Shown: one piece after another, positions 44,913 to 55,380 of the stretch
Numbering within the stretch: position 1 is the first letter of the stretch
Layout of the letters: every line of letters begins with the position of its first letter
Assembly: GCF_026151205.1 (NCBI RefSeq)
Contig: NC_087073.1
Span: 11,625,578 to 11,689,577, forward strand
From: Bolinopsis microptera
Taxonomy: Eukaryota; Ctenophora; Tentaculata; Lobata; Bolinopsidae
Direction of reading: 5' to 3'
Length of the DNA: 64,000 bases
Notes under the pieces: generated by a model
What the model saw: the letters and a program-made list of their open reading frames with translations, nothing else
What the model was told of the DNA's origin: nothing
The model's database searches: none
Translations under genes and position numbers: made by a program

Positions 44913-47900
44913 TCATAATCTCTCACTACGACTATCCGTCTGATCAGTGTCAACACTAGAATCTGAATAATAAGTAGGACTCTCTTTTTGTGTGCTTCCA
45001 ATGCTAAGCCCTGTAGCGCTGCTATCTAAATCTACACTGTCTTTATAACTACTAGAATTAAAGCTACTGAGGGATGTTAATGTCTTCCCTGACACTACTG
45101 AAGTTCTGTCAGATCTCCTTGACATCATTGTTAGACTTGAAGAGGAGGAGTCTGACTCACTAGTGCTGTGGGTTGTAGAGTATTCTGATGACAGTGTTTG
45201 GGATGATTCTGATTCAGTGTAGCTAGATGAATAAGATTGGGATTGTGAGTCTGGTGATATATCTTCTGGCCAAATAGCGTCTTCATTCGGTCTGCTAAAC
45301 TGAGTTTCACCTGGATACTCCTTCAGCAATGCGGCCACTGTGGAGTCGGAATAGTAATAGCTGTAATCTTCATCCTCGTAAGAAGACTCTGTTATCTCGG
45401 AAGAACTGGTTTCGTACAGGTCTGGCTTACTGCCAACATAAGATCCCAAGTTTCTGTATTCCTCTTTGATGGGTTCTTCGATAGGTTCTTGAACATCCTT
45501 GTCCTTCGTCCTCTGCAATTTTCCCAACAGTTTCTTACCGAATCCTTTCTTTGTTTCTTTTTTGGCCGGTTCAATGACTGGATCAATGACTGGATCAATG
45601 ACTGGCTCAATGATTGATTCGAAGCATCTTCCACGACACTTACTCTTTCAGGCTCATCATCCTCAACAGCTAGTTCTTTAATATTTGGAGAATCCTCAGG
45701 AACGCTAACTTTCTCTTCCAGATCCCTCTCTCTATTCTGACTTTGTCTTATCATTTTCTGGAACTTTGCAAATGCACTTGTTTTCGGTTTTGTGTCCGGA
45801 TTCATGGCAATTAACTGATCTCTGTTATCAGCCAAGTTACTGTACTCTGGCGGTTCATGAACACTTTCTTCTGGTTGTGATACAAACTTGGTATCAGTCG
45901 AACTTCTGATTTCGGAATATTCATCGGTGGTCTTTGCCTTTGGTGAACTAACTGACTTGTCTGACATTATTGTAGTTGAATGCTCAGTAGCAATATCAGC
46001 AACCACAGTTGTAGTTTTTGTAGATCCTGGAGTCGATTCTGAATTTTCTTTGGTTGTTGAAGCTGTCGATTGTCTGCTGGAGACACGCTGGGATAACTCA
46101 TTGGACAAACTTGACGCAGAACTGGTGGGCTTGTCGGTCTTTAAATCCGCTGTATCATAGGTAGGAAACTGACTAGGTGTTTCACTTCTTGCTAGTGTAG
46201 AAGATTCTATTTGGGTTGTAGAATCTGCTCCTAATGTAGATGGTGTCACACTGGACGTTGATGGTTTATCAGACTTTTTTTGTTCGATTGATTTCGCTGT
46301 GCTCTCAGTCTCATACTCATCCACCTTTGTAGACGATTTTCTAATTTCATTATAACCCTCTGATAAGGTTCTGCTTTTAGCTGTTCTTGAGCTATTACTT
46401 TGCTGTGAGTGTGCTGACCTTTCTAGTGATTTTATTTTAGATCTCACAGAGGTTAAGTTCGAAACTGCTTGTCTCAGCATTAAGTGAAGGTTCCTTGTCT
46501 GACGACTTTCTTTTCTTCGATACTTTAGATTTTACTGTCGAGATGGTGGGTTCACTAGGTTGGTTCAATTCTTTAGTTTTGGACGACTTCGTGTTTATTG
46601 CTGAGCTTCTATCAGTCTGCTTGTCAGTGGTCTTTGAACTGCTGTTCCTTGGTTGCTCTTTTGTCCTTTCTTCCAGGTTTGAAGACGGCTTTGACTTGGA
46701 ACTCAGATTTGGAGCTAATGGGGTCTTTACTGCTGCGGATTTCTCAGATATGGAGGGTTCAACTTCTCTTATTGTGGATTGAGTAGCTGAAGATAATGAA
46801 ATAGCTTCTTTTACTGTGGATCGGTTAGATGATGATTCTGAAACAGCCTTCTTCACTGTCGAAGCAGTAGCTGTTGACGATTTTGTTGAACTGTTTTCCG
46901 AAACAGATTTTGCTGCCGAACTCACTCCAGATTTTTTACCAGAATCAGATGACCTGACCGAACGTTTATTTGAACTCCTGCTGCTCGTTGATTTTCTCAT
47001 TCTGGATGTCGAGCCTAGTGAGTACTTATTGTCGTCGTGATCCGCTCCAAGAGAGAAACTTACTCTAGACTTTGTAGATGCTGAAGAAAGTGGCTTGTAC
47101 ACTTGAGATTCCATTGCTGATTTAGACGATCTTGAAAGGTTACCGTAAGCACTGAGCGATTTGTAAATTGATTTTGGTGGCTCATGCTCTGTAAGAGGTG
47201 CTTCTTCTTGTTTCGATCTTTCCGATCTCTTTGATAGGTAGTCGGAATATATGCCAACATTGCTGATAGAATCATCAGGATTGATCGTTGTATAGTCTGA
47301 AAATCTAGATATTATCGACTGGACATCAGACTGGGTCAAGTAATCGTATGTCACTGATTTACCACTTTTCTCGGGCTCAGATTCCAGTTGTGGTCTTGAA
47401 GATGAGCTGGATTTGTCTGTCACATCTGTCTTCGTTATTGTCGATACTTTTGATCGAAGCTCAGCTGCAGATATTCCCGTTAAAGAGGGATCTTTAAGCA
47501 ATGATTTCAGATCGTATGACTTTAGACTGTCATATGGAATCTCGGTTGACGTGTAGTCCCTCACGTCTGAGGAAGCAAGACTTGCTTGAACTGATGTCCC
47601 CAATGTTTGATTCTCAGTCTTCTGATTTGTTGAGTAGTCTTCCTCTGTTTTTGCTACATCGTATATCAGCGAGGGTCCAAACATTGACCATATCGAACTT
47701 CCTCTGGTAAATCTACAGTCCTACTGATATCATAAGTTGGCTCACTCAAGTCCCTCATGGCGTCCATGGTAGCTGTAGTGTCTGTCCTACTCCAACTGTC
47801 ACTGCTTGCTCTGTGAGCCTGCACTGACGAGCGCAAGCTGAATGTGCGAGCTGAGGTCCCCGAGGGGATTTGGTCGTAAATAGAAGATTTCCGTTTTCTC

Positions 47901-48441
47901 AGGCCGCTGCTAGTTGGGGAAATAGGCTCCTGTGTGCCAAGCTCTGATTTCACGTTCTCCATATGAGTATCATAAATACCTTCATTCGCTTGCTCTTTTG
48001 GAACAGCTGTATTAAAATTGAAAGACCTTCGGAAGAAATCGTATACTTTATTACGAATATCTTTCTCTGACTGAGCATCTCTGGGGACCTCATCCACTTT
48101 TCCATCGTTAGATTTTGACGACGAATTTGATAAAGATCTACCCATGAGAGTCTCTACTTTGCCACCCAGTTGAGATATTGAGATCTCAATATCTCTCTCC
48201 TCTGGGCTGTACTCAGAATAGTTGGCTGGTGTTTGGAACTGTCTCATGGTGGAAGTATCGTAAAATGAGCTTCCTGACCCAGGAACTGTGTTCATATTCT
48301 CACTGTTTATATCCGTGAGTGCCGGCTCGTCAGATAAGTAGGGTCCTTTGTATCTTATCTTGGAGTAGACTACAATCACTACAGCAAGGATGTAAGTTAG
48401 GATGAGAAGGGCAAATGTTATCAGTATTAGAGCCCACCACC
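44913..48441 (-). other. Transmembrane and cytoplasmic tail exon of gene B, with three frame breaks
   Basis: One long exon-like stretch in four overlapping open segments: 48441-47666, about 47706-46454, 46480-about 45590, and about 45640-44913. Amino-acid character (Ser/Thr/Glu-rich, regular Tyr) is continuous across the breaks, for example SIYDQI before and IPYDSL after the first, and IIEPVIDPVIDPVIEP after the third. GT-AG pairs 34 to 38 bases apart exist at each break (about 47692-47658, 46454-46421, 45651-45614, the last with a GTAAGT donor), and 71-74-base alternatives exist at the first. Micro-introns, sequencing indels and true frameshifts all remain possible. The stop is at 44913-44915. 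Confidence 0.65.
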
Positions 48442-51400
48442 CTGAAATGAACATGACTTGTAGACACTGAAGATATTGGACAGCATTCTGGTTCCTTGAT
48501 CAAACCTATCCTCCCAAGATGCCATGCTATAGTTTTATCTATCTTTAGAGAAGATTGTAACAGTAAATAAAACATATTACATTTCTGTATTTTAGAGGAT
48601 GGCATCTTGGGAGAAAGATCAAGCAGTGAAAATAAATCTCAAGTTCAGGTTACCGATCAGAGTAAAGATGCCATCTTCTAGAATACAACTACACGGAAAC
48701 ACATAAAATAAATATCTCCTAAAAGTGAAACAGCAACTTTACTGATGGAATAAATAGATCAACTTGTGTCTGATCGATACTCTGAAACTTCTAAAATATT
48801 ATTTAAAATCAATTTATTTATTGCAATCTATCTTTGAAATACATAATAACACGTCTTACTGCACATTAAGTTTCAATTAAACTGTTACAACTTCACAAAG
48901 AAACAATTCATAACACTTGTTATATCTTACCTACGACAGCTTTTTGAGTAAGTTCGATGTAAGAAAGTGGATCGAAATATATCCTGCAGGTATAGTCCTG
49001 TTGGTACAAATTCTCAATCGTGAGGTTGGTTGAGTACCAGATTGGCGAGGACAACTCTGATAAAATTTAACTTCATTAATCAGCAACCTTGGATTCGCCG
49101 ATCTGTCTATTGTTTTTGCATATTTTTTTATAGACAGTCTAAATAGCATATTTTGCATTGATAACCAATTTTATCAAAATAGCGGTAGGGGTATTATTAA
49201 CAGTTATCAGTGGTTAATGATTTTGCTTTTTCTTAAGATATAGGCGAATACAATATCAATATGCCGTCAGTAAATTGAATATTCTATGAAAAAACGGTTG
49301 CATAAAAGACTGAAAAGATATGGGCAGAACTAATCAATTTTAATAACTATATGCCTTGACAGACCAAGGTGTCTATTCAACAAATTACTTTTCATAAAAG
49401 TCTATATGTTTTTTTTTAAAAACTAGTGCTTAAACAAAGATCCTTTTACTACGTGGTTAGCTATTGCAAACCACCAGAATGTTTTGTTATATCGTAATTT
49501 TGTTGATTGTCCTGTGACATAAATTCATTGAAAAGAAATTATTTTTCTAAACACTTGCTTTTTACCGGTCACTGTATATTCCCCAGCTCAGTTTTCTCAC
49601 CGTAAACATATTTGTGAGTAGAGTTGTTGATGACCTGTTCTCCGTTTCTATTCAACCACAGTATTTTCTCAGCCCGAGTTGTTGGTAACGTGATGTCGTG
49701 AAGTTGACATCCTATAAAACTTGTTCTCAACAGTCCTTTCGAGGTTCCTCTGATTTCTGATGAGGTTTATTCGCGATAAAAGTTTACTTTGTGAGTTTTG
49801 TTTGTAAGCGATTATAAATTTTTATAACTTTACAGATAAAGACATCCATACAATGACTTTATCTTTAAACTCCATTAAAAGTTATATTATTCCCCTGCTA
49901 AGATCCACTAAGATCTGATAAGTTTAATAGTTTAAGCTTCTCGTAATACCTACAAAGTCGACGGTGATATTCCTGTAAAGATTAGAACCGTTGTACCCAA
50001 AGTAAAGTTTAGTTCCGACCATGCTGTCCCGAGTAAACCCGTTCATGTAAAATGTTAAGTTCTTGTCCGTGTCGAACACTGCCCTCACAGTTCGTTCCAC
50101 TGTTTCAAACAGTACACTTGTTTGGGCTGAGTGCTGGATCTCTGGTGGGTTGTGTGAGGTGGTGGTGTGTGGGTCATTGAATATTCAGGAGGGGCTTCTA
50201 ATTATGTTATAATTGGATGATCTTGTGTTCTAGAATATTCAATGTTAACCTCATACAATCAAATCTACTCGCATGCGTATTGCGTACGTTATTCAATGCT
50301 CAAAGCAGCGATCGTGTGTTATAAATAACCCTAATTTATAGCATATTCATTATTAAATACTGGAGTTCGACTAATTTTGTAAAATAACCACGTGTGACAG
50401 GTGTACTCTGTTTAGCGAGTGCTCAGTAAGTTCTTAAGTTAACCAAGTGACAATAATACTGTGACAGTCCAACCAAGTGACATTAATACAGTCTAACCAA
50501 GTGACATTAATACAGTCTAACCAAGTGACATTAATACAGTCTAACCAAGTGACATTAATACAGTCTAACCAAGTGACATTAATACAGTCTAACCAGTAAG
50601 TTGGAGTTTGTTCTCTGAGATAGAGTTGGGGGCGAGTGTAAAGTTACAATAATACTCCGTATCCTCTCGACCAGTAATGTTCAGATAGGTTGTCAGAGAG
50701 TTGTACTCGAATACTGTAATGTTCTCCTGTATAGTGGAGACTGGAGTCAGGCTGGGCGCGAGATTTTGAAAACTTAACGTTGAGTAAAACAAAGATATAT
50801 ATTTTGGTATCCCTAGCCTTATCAACAAATAGTAATAAGTCCCTGGCCTGCAGACTTTACAACAATTAAGGGGGGGGGGGGGGGGGGGGGGGTTGGTGTA
50901 AATTTGATAACCTGGTTGATGCAGATACCATGTTTATCAAACCACTGTGCACAAATAGGTTGCTCAAGAAGTCCTGTAATGTTGCAAGCTAGAAACTCCT
51001 CTCTGTACTTCTTAAAACGTTTTATCGTTACTGAAATTAATAGGTCTTCACTTCTCTCTCAATGTTAGAGTAACTAGCAACGTGATATTATGTCAGGTTT
51101 TATCTTTTTCCAGGTTCTAATTTTAGTAGGGGCTGGCAAAGAAGGTGTCACGTACCAACATGAAACGTTTCGTCTGTACTCCTTTTCTTACTCTGCAAAT
51201 CTTTGAAAATGTACTGTACACTTGTGGCGTTAACTTTAGTGTCTCCATAAGACACTGTAGTCCCCACAACTGTCTCACTGTCGTCTGGTAACTGTTGGAA
51301 TACGTCACGTGACGTCATGATACGTCACGTGATGTCATCACGTCACATGGCGTCACGTGATTACACTAGCTAGTTATTTATTTACTGAGATGAATTTAAG

Positions 51401-54400
51401 GCTTTGATAATATTAGAGTTCAACGTTTTCTGCTTAAACTAAGTTGTCACTTGTCAGAAACCTGTACATTCTCAGCATCAAGAACCCAGGCCGCCTTGAC
51501 AACTTCATCATCGTTATTCCATACCCTGAAGTTGACTGACATGTTGGTCGTCTTTGTCACTACCTCGTCATACAAAATTGCCTCTGCGACGATATAAAGG
51601 ATAATGATATTGATGTTGTTCGCAACATACGTCAATGTCTATTTTTCATTAATCGACATGATCACAGACACAGTTGAGATTAGTAAGATGGATACGGTGA
51701 TTACAAATATTAAACACTCGCAAACAGCCCGTACTTATCAGATCCACTAATGGCTGTCACCATGCTGACTCTCAAGTAAATCATTGCGTCACCTGAATAA
51801 CAGCTACACACGACAACTTACCCACAACATCCAGTTTGACATGGTCACTAATAGAAACCCCAGAACTAAAGTTGAACTCCACAATGTACTTCATCTCATC
51901 TGCATACGTCACATTCCTTATCTTCAACTGTGTCCAGTCCAGATTCCTATCCTTTACTTCGTTCCCAAACGTTAACGTAAACCTCGAGTTGTTTTCAATC
52001 TTTGTACCTAGAGCAATTAATTAGAGAGTAAGGCAGTGATTAGTAATTAGAGAGTTACTCAGTTTATCATACTGTTACACTTGTTGTGAAATGTGATGAC
52101 ATTCTTTTGTGTTTGAGCGCAGTGGGAGTTATTAATTACTCATTTGACGTAGGATAAGTTGGGCAGAACATGAAAGTAAACGTAACGTTTGGACCGCTAG
52201 GTGCAACGTACCATTCTCAAAGTACCACGTGACTGAGAGACTGTCGATTGTGGCGTTTTCTCTGTTCCCAATCAACACTATATCGTCCCCTAATTGTGCA
52301 GCCCTATCTGGTGCGTAGATACCTGAAGTATCATCATCACGTGATCTCCTTTAGCCCGCTTATATTTCGTTCCTCAAAGAGTTATGATCGACTCAGAGAG
52401 TTATGATCGACCGCCCTCAACGTATCGAAGTTGCACTAAGTATTTGTAAAGTTTTCAAAGCCGTATGTGCACATCAACAAGCATGTTAAGTCTATATATA
52501 CTTTTAGCAGCTTGCTGTACGTCTTTCATTTTGTATTATCGTTATCTTCTAGATACACTCAACCATACTTTGAGATTAAGTAACTAAGCATCGCTGGCAA
52601 ACGTACTTTAGTTTTGTCTATATTACTCACCACTAAAATCACAGACTTTAAGGATATCCCCCTGCCACCAGGACTCATCATCACTGTATTTACAGAGAAG
52701 TTCCAGCCAGTAGCCCTGCATACACTGCCTGTGTACAGCGTACTGGTTACCAGGTACTTCCAGTCCTCCTATCTTTACTTTGCCTTCACATCCTGTCAGT
52801 ATCTTTAGTTAACCGCGCAATTGGGTTATAGTTTTCTTGTCACAGATATTTCTGGGCTGTACTATGATTGAGTGTACTCTGGTTTAAATGACTTTTCAGC
52901 TATTTTCTTCTCATCATGTCGTATTGACAAAAGCCTACATCTATTACTATTAACATATTGCTTAGTGCTAAATGATTTTGAACTTAAATAGGTATATATT
53001 ATCAACAATATAACAGGAGCTTTCATGCACGGAACTGACAACAATGATCATTGGTGGCACTCATCACTACCAATAAATATAGGAATAGGGTAATTGGTAT
53101 AATGTTAGTGTTTACAGACTTATTGTGAGCCATTTCTCTTATTTACCTGTTGTACTGGGCACGAACACGCGTTTGAAACATCTTACGGTGGAACTAACAG
53201 TGAACTTATAAAAGATTTATATCGGTCAAAGGATGAGTAATGATGATATAATGAACAGAAAAGACGTTTATGTTGACCATAACACGTGAATGAGTCAAGT
53301 TAGTTTCTCTTTTGTGAGAGCAGTTGTATGGTATGGATATCATGCTATATGATGTAACAGTGGTATATTATTTTAACATGAGCATTTAACAGTTTACCTA
53401 GGTCTAGACGCTCTAGGGCTGTATTTCTCTCTGCAAGAGTGAGGACTGTGTCGAATAGTGCACAGTACTTCACGTAGCACTCCGTGTTTTGGCCTATCTG
53501 GAACTTATACTTTGTATTCGTCAGAGTCCGGGGAACTGGAATTGTAGGCTTCATTTTGAACGACGGACAATTTCATAAACATGTTTTAAAATAAATTGCG
53601 TTGTTTGTTTTTGTTGTCAGTGTTCATTTGGGAATTAAAGGTTGACAGTTTCCGAGCCGAAAACATTTTACATTTTACATTTTTCTTACGTTCTATGGTG
53701 ACGTTATATATGTGAACCTCGTCAACAAACATTACTATCTTATCTCTGTCGTAAGTGATCGTTATCTTGCTGTTATCAAACCATTCCTGTATCTCTGGGG
53801 TCGTTTCCACTCTATCCCCTCCTGTCAGATTTATGAGGTAAAACTTTCTTAATTTAACCTTTTTTTTGGATGGTTTCCAAAGAGAAAGATCATTTAGGGT
53901 AGACAACGTTAACCTTTGATAACTAAGACAGAGACTTGTTTTGGCAACTTTAACCTTTGATAACTAAGACAGAGACTTGTTTTTGCCGGATAACACGCTT
54001 TTGTTCCTTCTCTCTATTTCTTATAGAACTCCTTAAGTTGTGTTTTAACAAACCCTTGTCGATCCAGATGAGCTGTATCTTCTGGTCCTCAGTCTGATAC
54101 ACAGCAAACTTAAAGTAGTAGGTATCCCACTGCAGGATGTATCCTGCATCAGTGTCCGCTATTTTCAGGTCCAGGATTATTGTAAACTTAGAGTCTACCA
54201 TTGCTATCTCCTCGTCGTTCTATAATTACAATGTATTAGCTACGTCATAGCAACGTCATAGCTACGTAGCACAAACGTTGGCCAAACCGGAAATGTGCTT
54301 TAGTTTTCGCTGGATGTCTCTACTAATGTGATGCTTCTAGAACGTACTTCAAAGACAAACATAGTGAGGTCGACCTGCCACTTTATTTGACGTCCTAAGA

Positions 54401-54831
54401 AAAGTTAATATCTCCTCACTTCTACGAAGGATCTCTTCTCATTTGAAAGCTGAGTACTAGGGAAGGGTCTCTCCACATACTGCTGATAGTAGCCAGAGAA
54501 GTTAGACGTTCTCACGTGATCTTTTAGAGGCAGATATTTGCTGTCTAGTCTCCAGTACGCTAACAAATCTTTACTACTCCACACTCCTGGAGACATGTTG
54601 AATAGTAACGGTAACCGATATATAATGTAGCTAAGTGATTTTGTCATACACAACAATGTCATACAGTGAGAACTTTTCATCACTGTACAATGTACTTAGT
54701 GCATATATTTATAATTAGTTATATTATCTTCAGAATAATGCACTGAAACAAACCTACGGAATAATAAATTAGATAAAACAGTTACCTTGTATACAAGATG
54801 TGAGAAGAAACAAGTATAAAACACCGTACAT
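44913..54831 (-). CDS. Receptor gene B: signal peptide, LamG-like, sushi, Ig-like, TM, long ITIM-like tail
   Basis: Type I membrane receptor of about 1,850 residues. Signal peptide MYGVLYLFLLTSCIQG (exon 54831-54786). Residues about 17-216: LamG/concanavalin-like domain (LLAYWRLDSK, KITITYDRDKIVMFVD, YKFQIGQN). 217-270: sushi-like, four cysteines. 271-539: three Ig-like domains, the first two without canonical cysteines, the third typical (REDTEYYCNF). 540-603: a LamG-like piece (KNLTFYMNGF). 604-682: Ig-like (LYQQDYTCRI). Then the helix WALILITFALLILTYILAVV and a Ser/Thr-rich tail of about 1,140 residues carrying SIYDQI, IPYDSL, VTYDYL, SIYKSL and SAYGNL, which fit the ITIM consensus. The tail shifts frame at three places. 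Inferred role: adhesion or recognition receptor with phosphotyrosine signalling, possibly inhibitory. It is head-to-head with the PP2C gene. Confidence 0.75.
45577..45620 (-). repeat. 12-bp coding repeat (IDPV units) in gene B tail
   Basis: Four tandem copies of a 12-base unit encode repeated IDPV/IEPV tetrapeptides in the downstream frame; the third frame break lies at or just before this array. Confidence 0.8.
50440..50593. repeat. Minisatellite, 24-bp unit overlapping a gene B splice donor
   Basis: About six copies of AACCAAGTGACATTAATACAGTCT abut exon 50726-50594. On the gene's strand each unit contains GGTTAGACTGT, the same sequence as the real donor, so each copy carries a potential extra donor. 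Confidence 0.85.
50866..50892. repeat. TTAA followed by a 23-base G run
   Basis: TTAA then 23 consecutive G, next to the acceptor-side sequence of gene B exon 50726-50594. It looks like one half of the TTAA/G-run hairpin at 13138-13200. Confidence 0.8.
51301..51360. promoter_or_regulatory. Three 20-bp units rich in CACGTG and TGACGTCA
   Basis: The units TACGTCACGTGACGTCATGA, TACGTCACGTGATGTCATCA and a diverged third contain E-box (CACGTG) and CRE-type (TGACGTCA at 51310-51317) motifs. They fill the short intron 51292-51461 of gene B, beside its acceptor. Regulatory use is inference. Confidence 0.45.
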
Positions 54832-55380
54832 TTACCCCCTGAAGAACTGGCGAGTTAGAAATTGTATATCAATTATCAAACTTCCACAAACGCTACATCG
54901 TTATAAGGTTATACACACCAACAACATTTTCTGGTAAAGCTAAGCAAGCTAGTTGTTTGGAAAATGCAAGCTCTCTTTTAAGTTTTGTTCGAAATGCGTT
55001 AGTACGACACGTAAATCTTTGAAATAGTGCCATTTTAGTAGACTGCCCATTCTTCTAGTACTAATGGTTTCTGAACAATGACGGTGGATGTGGTACCAAA
55101 TGGTAAAGATTTGCTAAATGTCTAGACTTTAAATTGCTGTTTGCAGCTGCTGTGATGCAAATCGTTCCAGAAATACGGTTTTTTCGTCAGGAAATTTCAG
55201 GGCGCGGCTTCGAACCTTCAATTTATTGTTTATTGTGTAAATAGAATTGCGAAGTATCTTCCGATCTCTTGTCTCTGACCGATTTATGATCCGACGCTGT
55301 CTTTTCAACTGTTATATTAAACCCACTGATAAATAATCAGTCATAATCATTTTAATTAACCAATAACTTAATTAGCTATC
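54832..55380. promoter_or_regulatory. Head-to-head promoter region between gene B and the PP2C gene
   Basis: Only 549 bases separate the two start codons on opposite strands. An inverted-CCAAT-compatible AACCAATAAC lies about 20 bases before the PP2C ATG. No TATA box is convincing on either side. A shared or bidirectional promoter is inferred from spacing alone. Confidence 0.5.

Larger units (their letters stand above)
48931..54831 (-). other. Exon map of receptor gene B ectodomain
   Basis: Exons in transcript order, minus strand: 54831-54786 (signal peptide, phase 1 end), 54586-54420, 54219-54054, 53821-53690, 53535-53398, 52792-52631 (sushi), 52322-52212, 52007-51822, 51583-51462, 51291-51156, 51030-50912, 50726-50594, 50141-49950, 49711-49601, 49056-48931. 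All phases agree and every domain border is phase 1, so modules can be exchanged or skipped without frame loss. Introns are short (about 60-600 bases). The 54586 acceptor was preferred to an upstream in-frame ATG because gene A has its acceptor at the equivalent point and the 54831 exon gives a far better signal peptide. Confidence 0.8.

Noticed and set aside
46495-47040. Plus-strand ORFs opposite the gene B tail
   Set aside because: Antisense shadows of Ser-rich codons; no splice or domain support.
50440-50593. Regular repeats that might suggest a CRISPR array
   Set aside because: Units are head-to-tail with no spacers, in an animal gene intron; a minisatellite.
54594-54683. Upstream in-frame ATG (MKSSHCMTLL) as gene B start
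   Set aside because: The exon at 54831-54786 gives a proper signal peptide with correct phase, and the equivalent gene A exon also begins at an acceptor.
36649-54831. Treating genes A and B as one continuous gene
   Set aside because: Gene B ends with its own helix, tail, stop (44913) and polyA signal before gene A starts; a shared first exon remains only a hypothesis.
36649-54831. Identifying the receptors as cnidarian Alr allorecognition proteins
   Set aside because: Alr ectodomains are Ig-like without LamG or sushi modules as far as I know; similarity is only in general layout.
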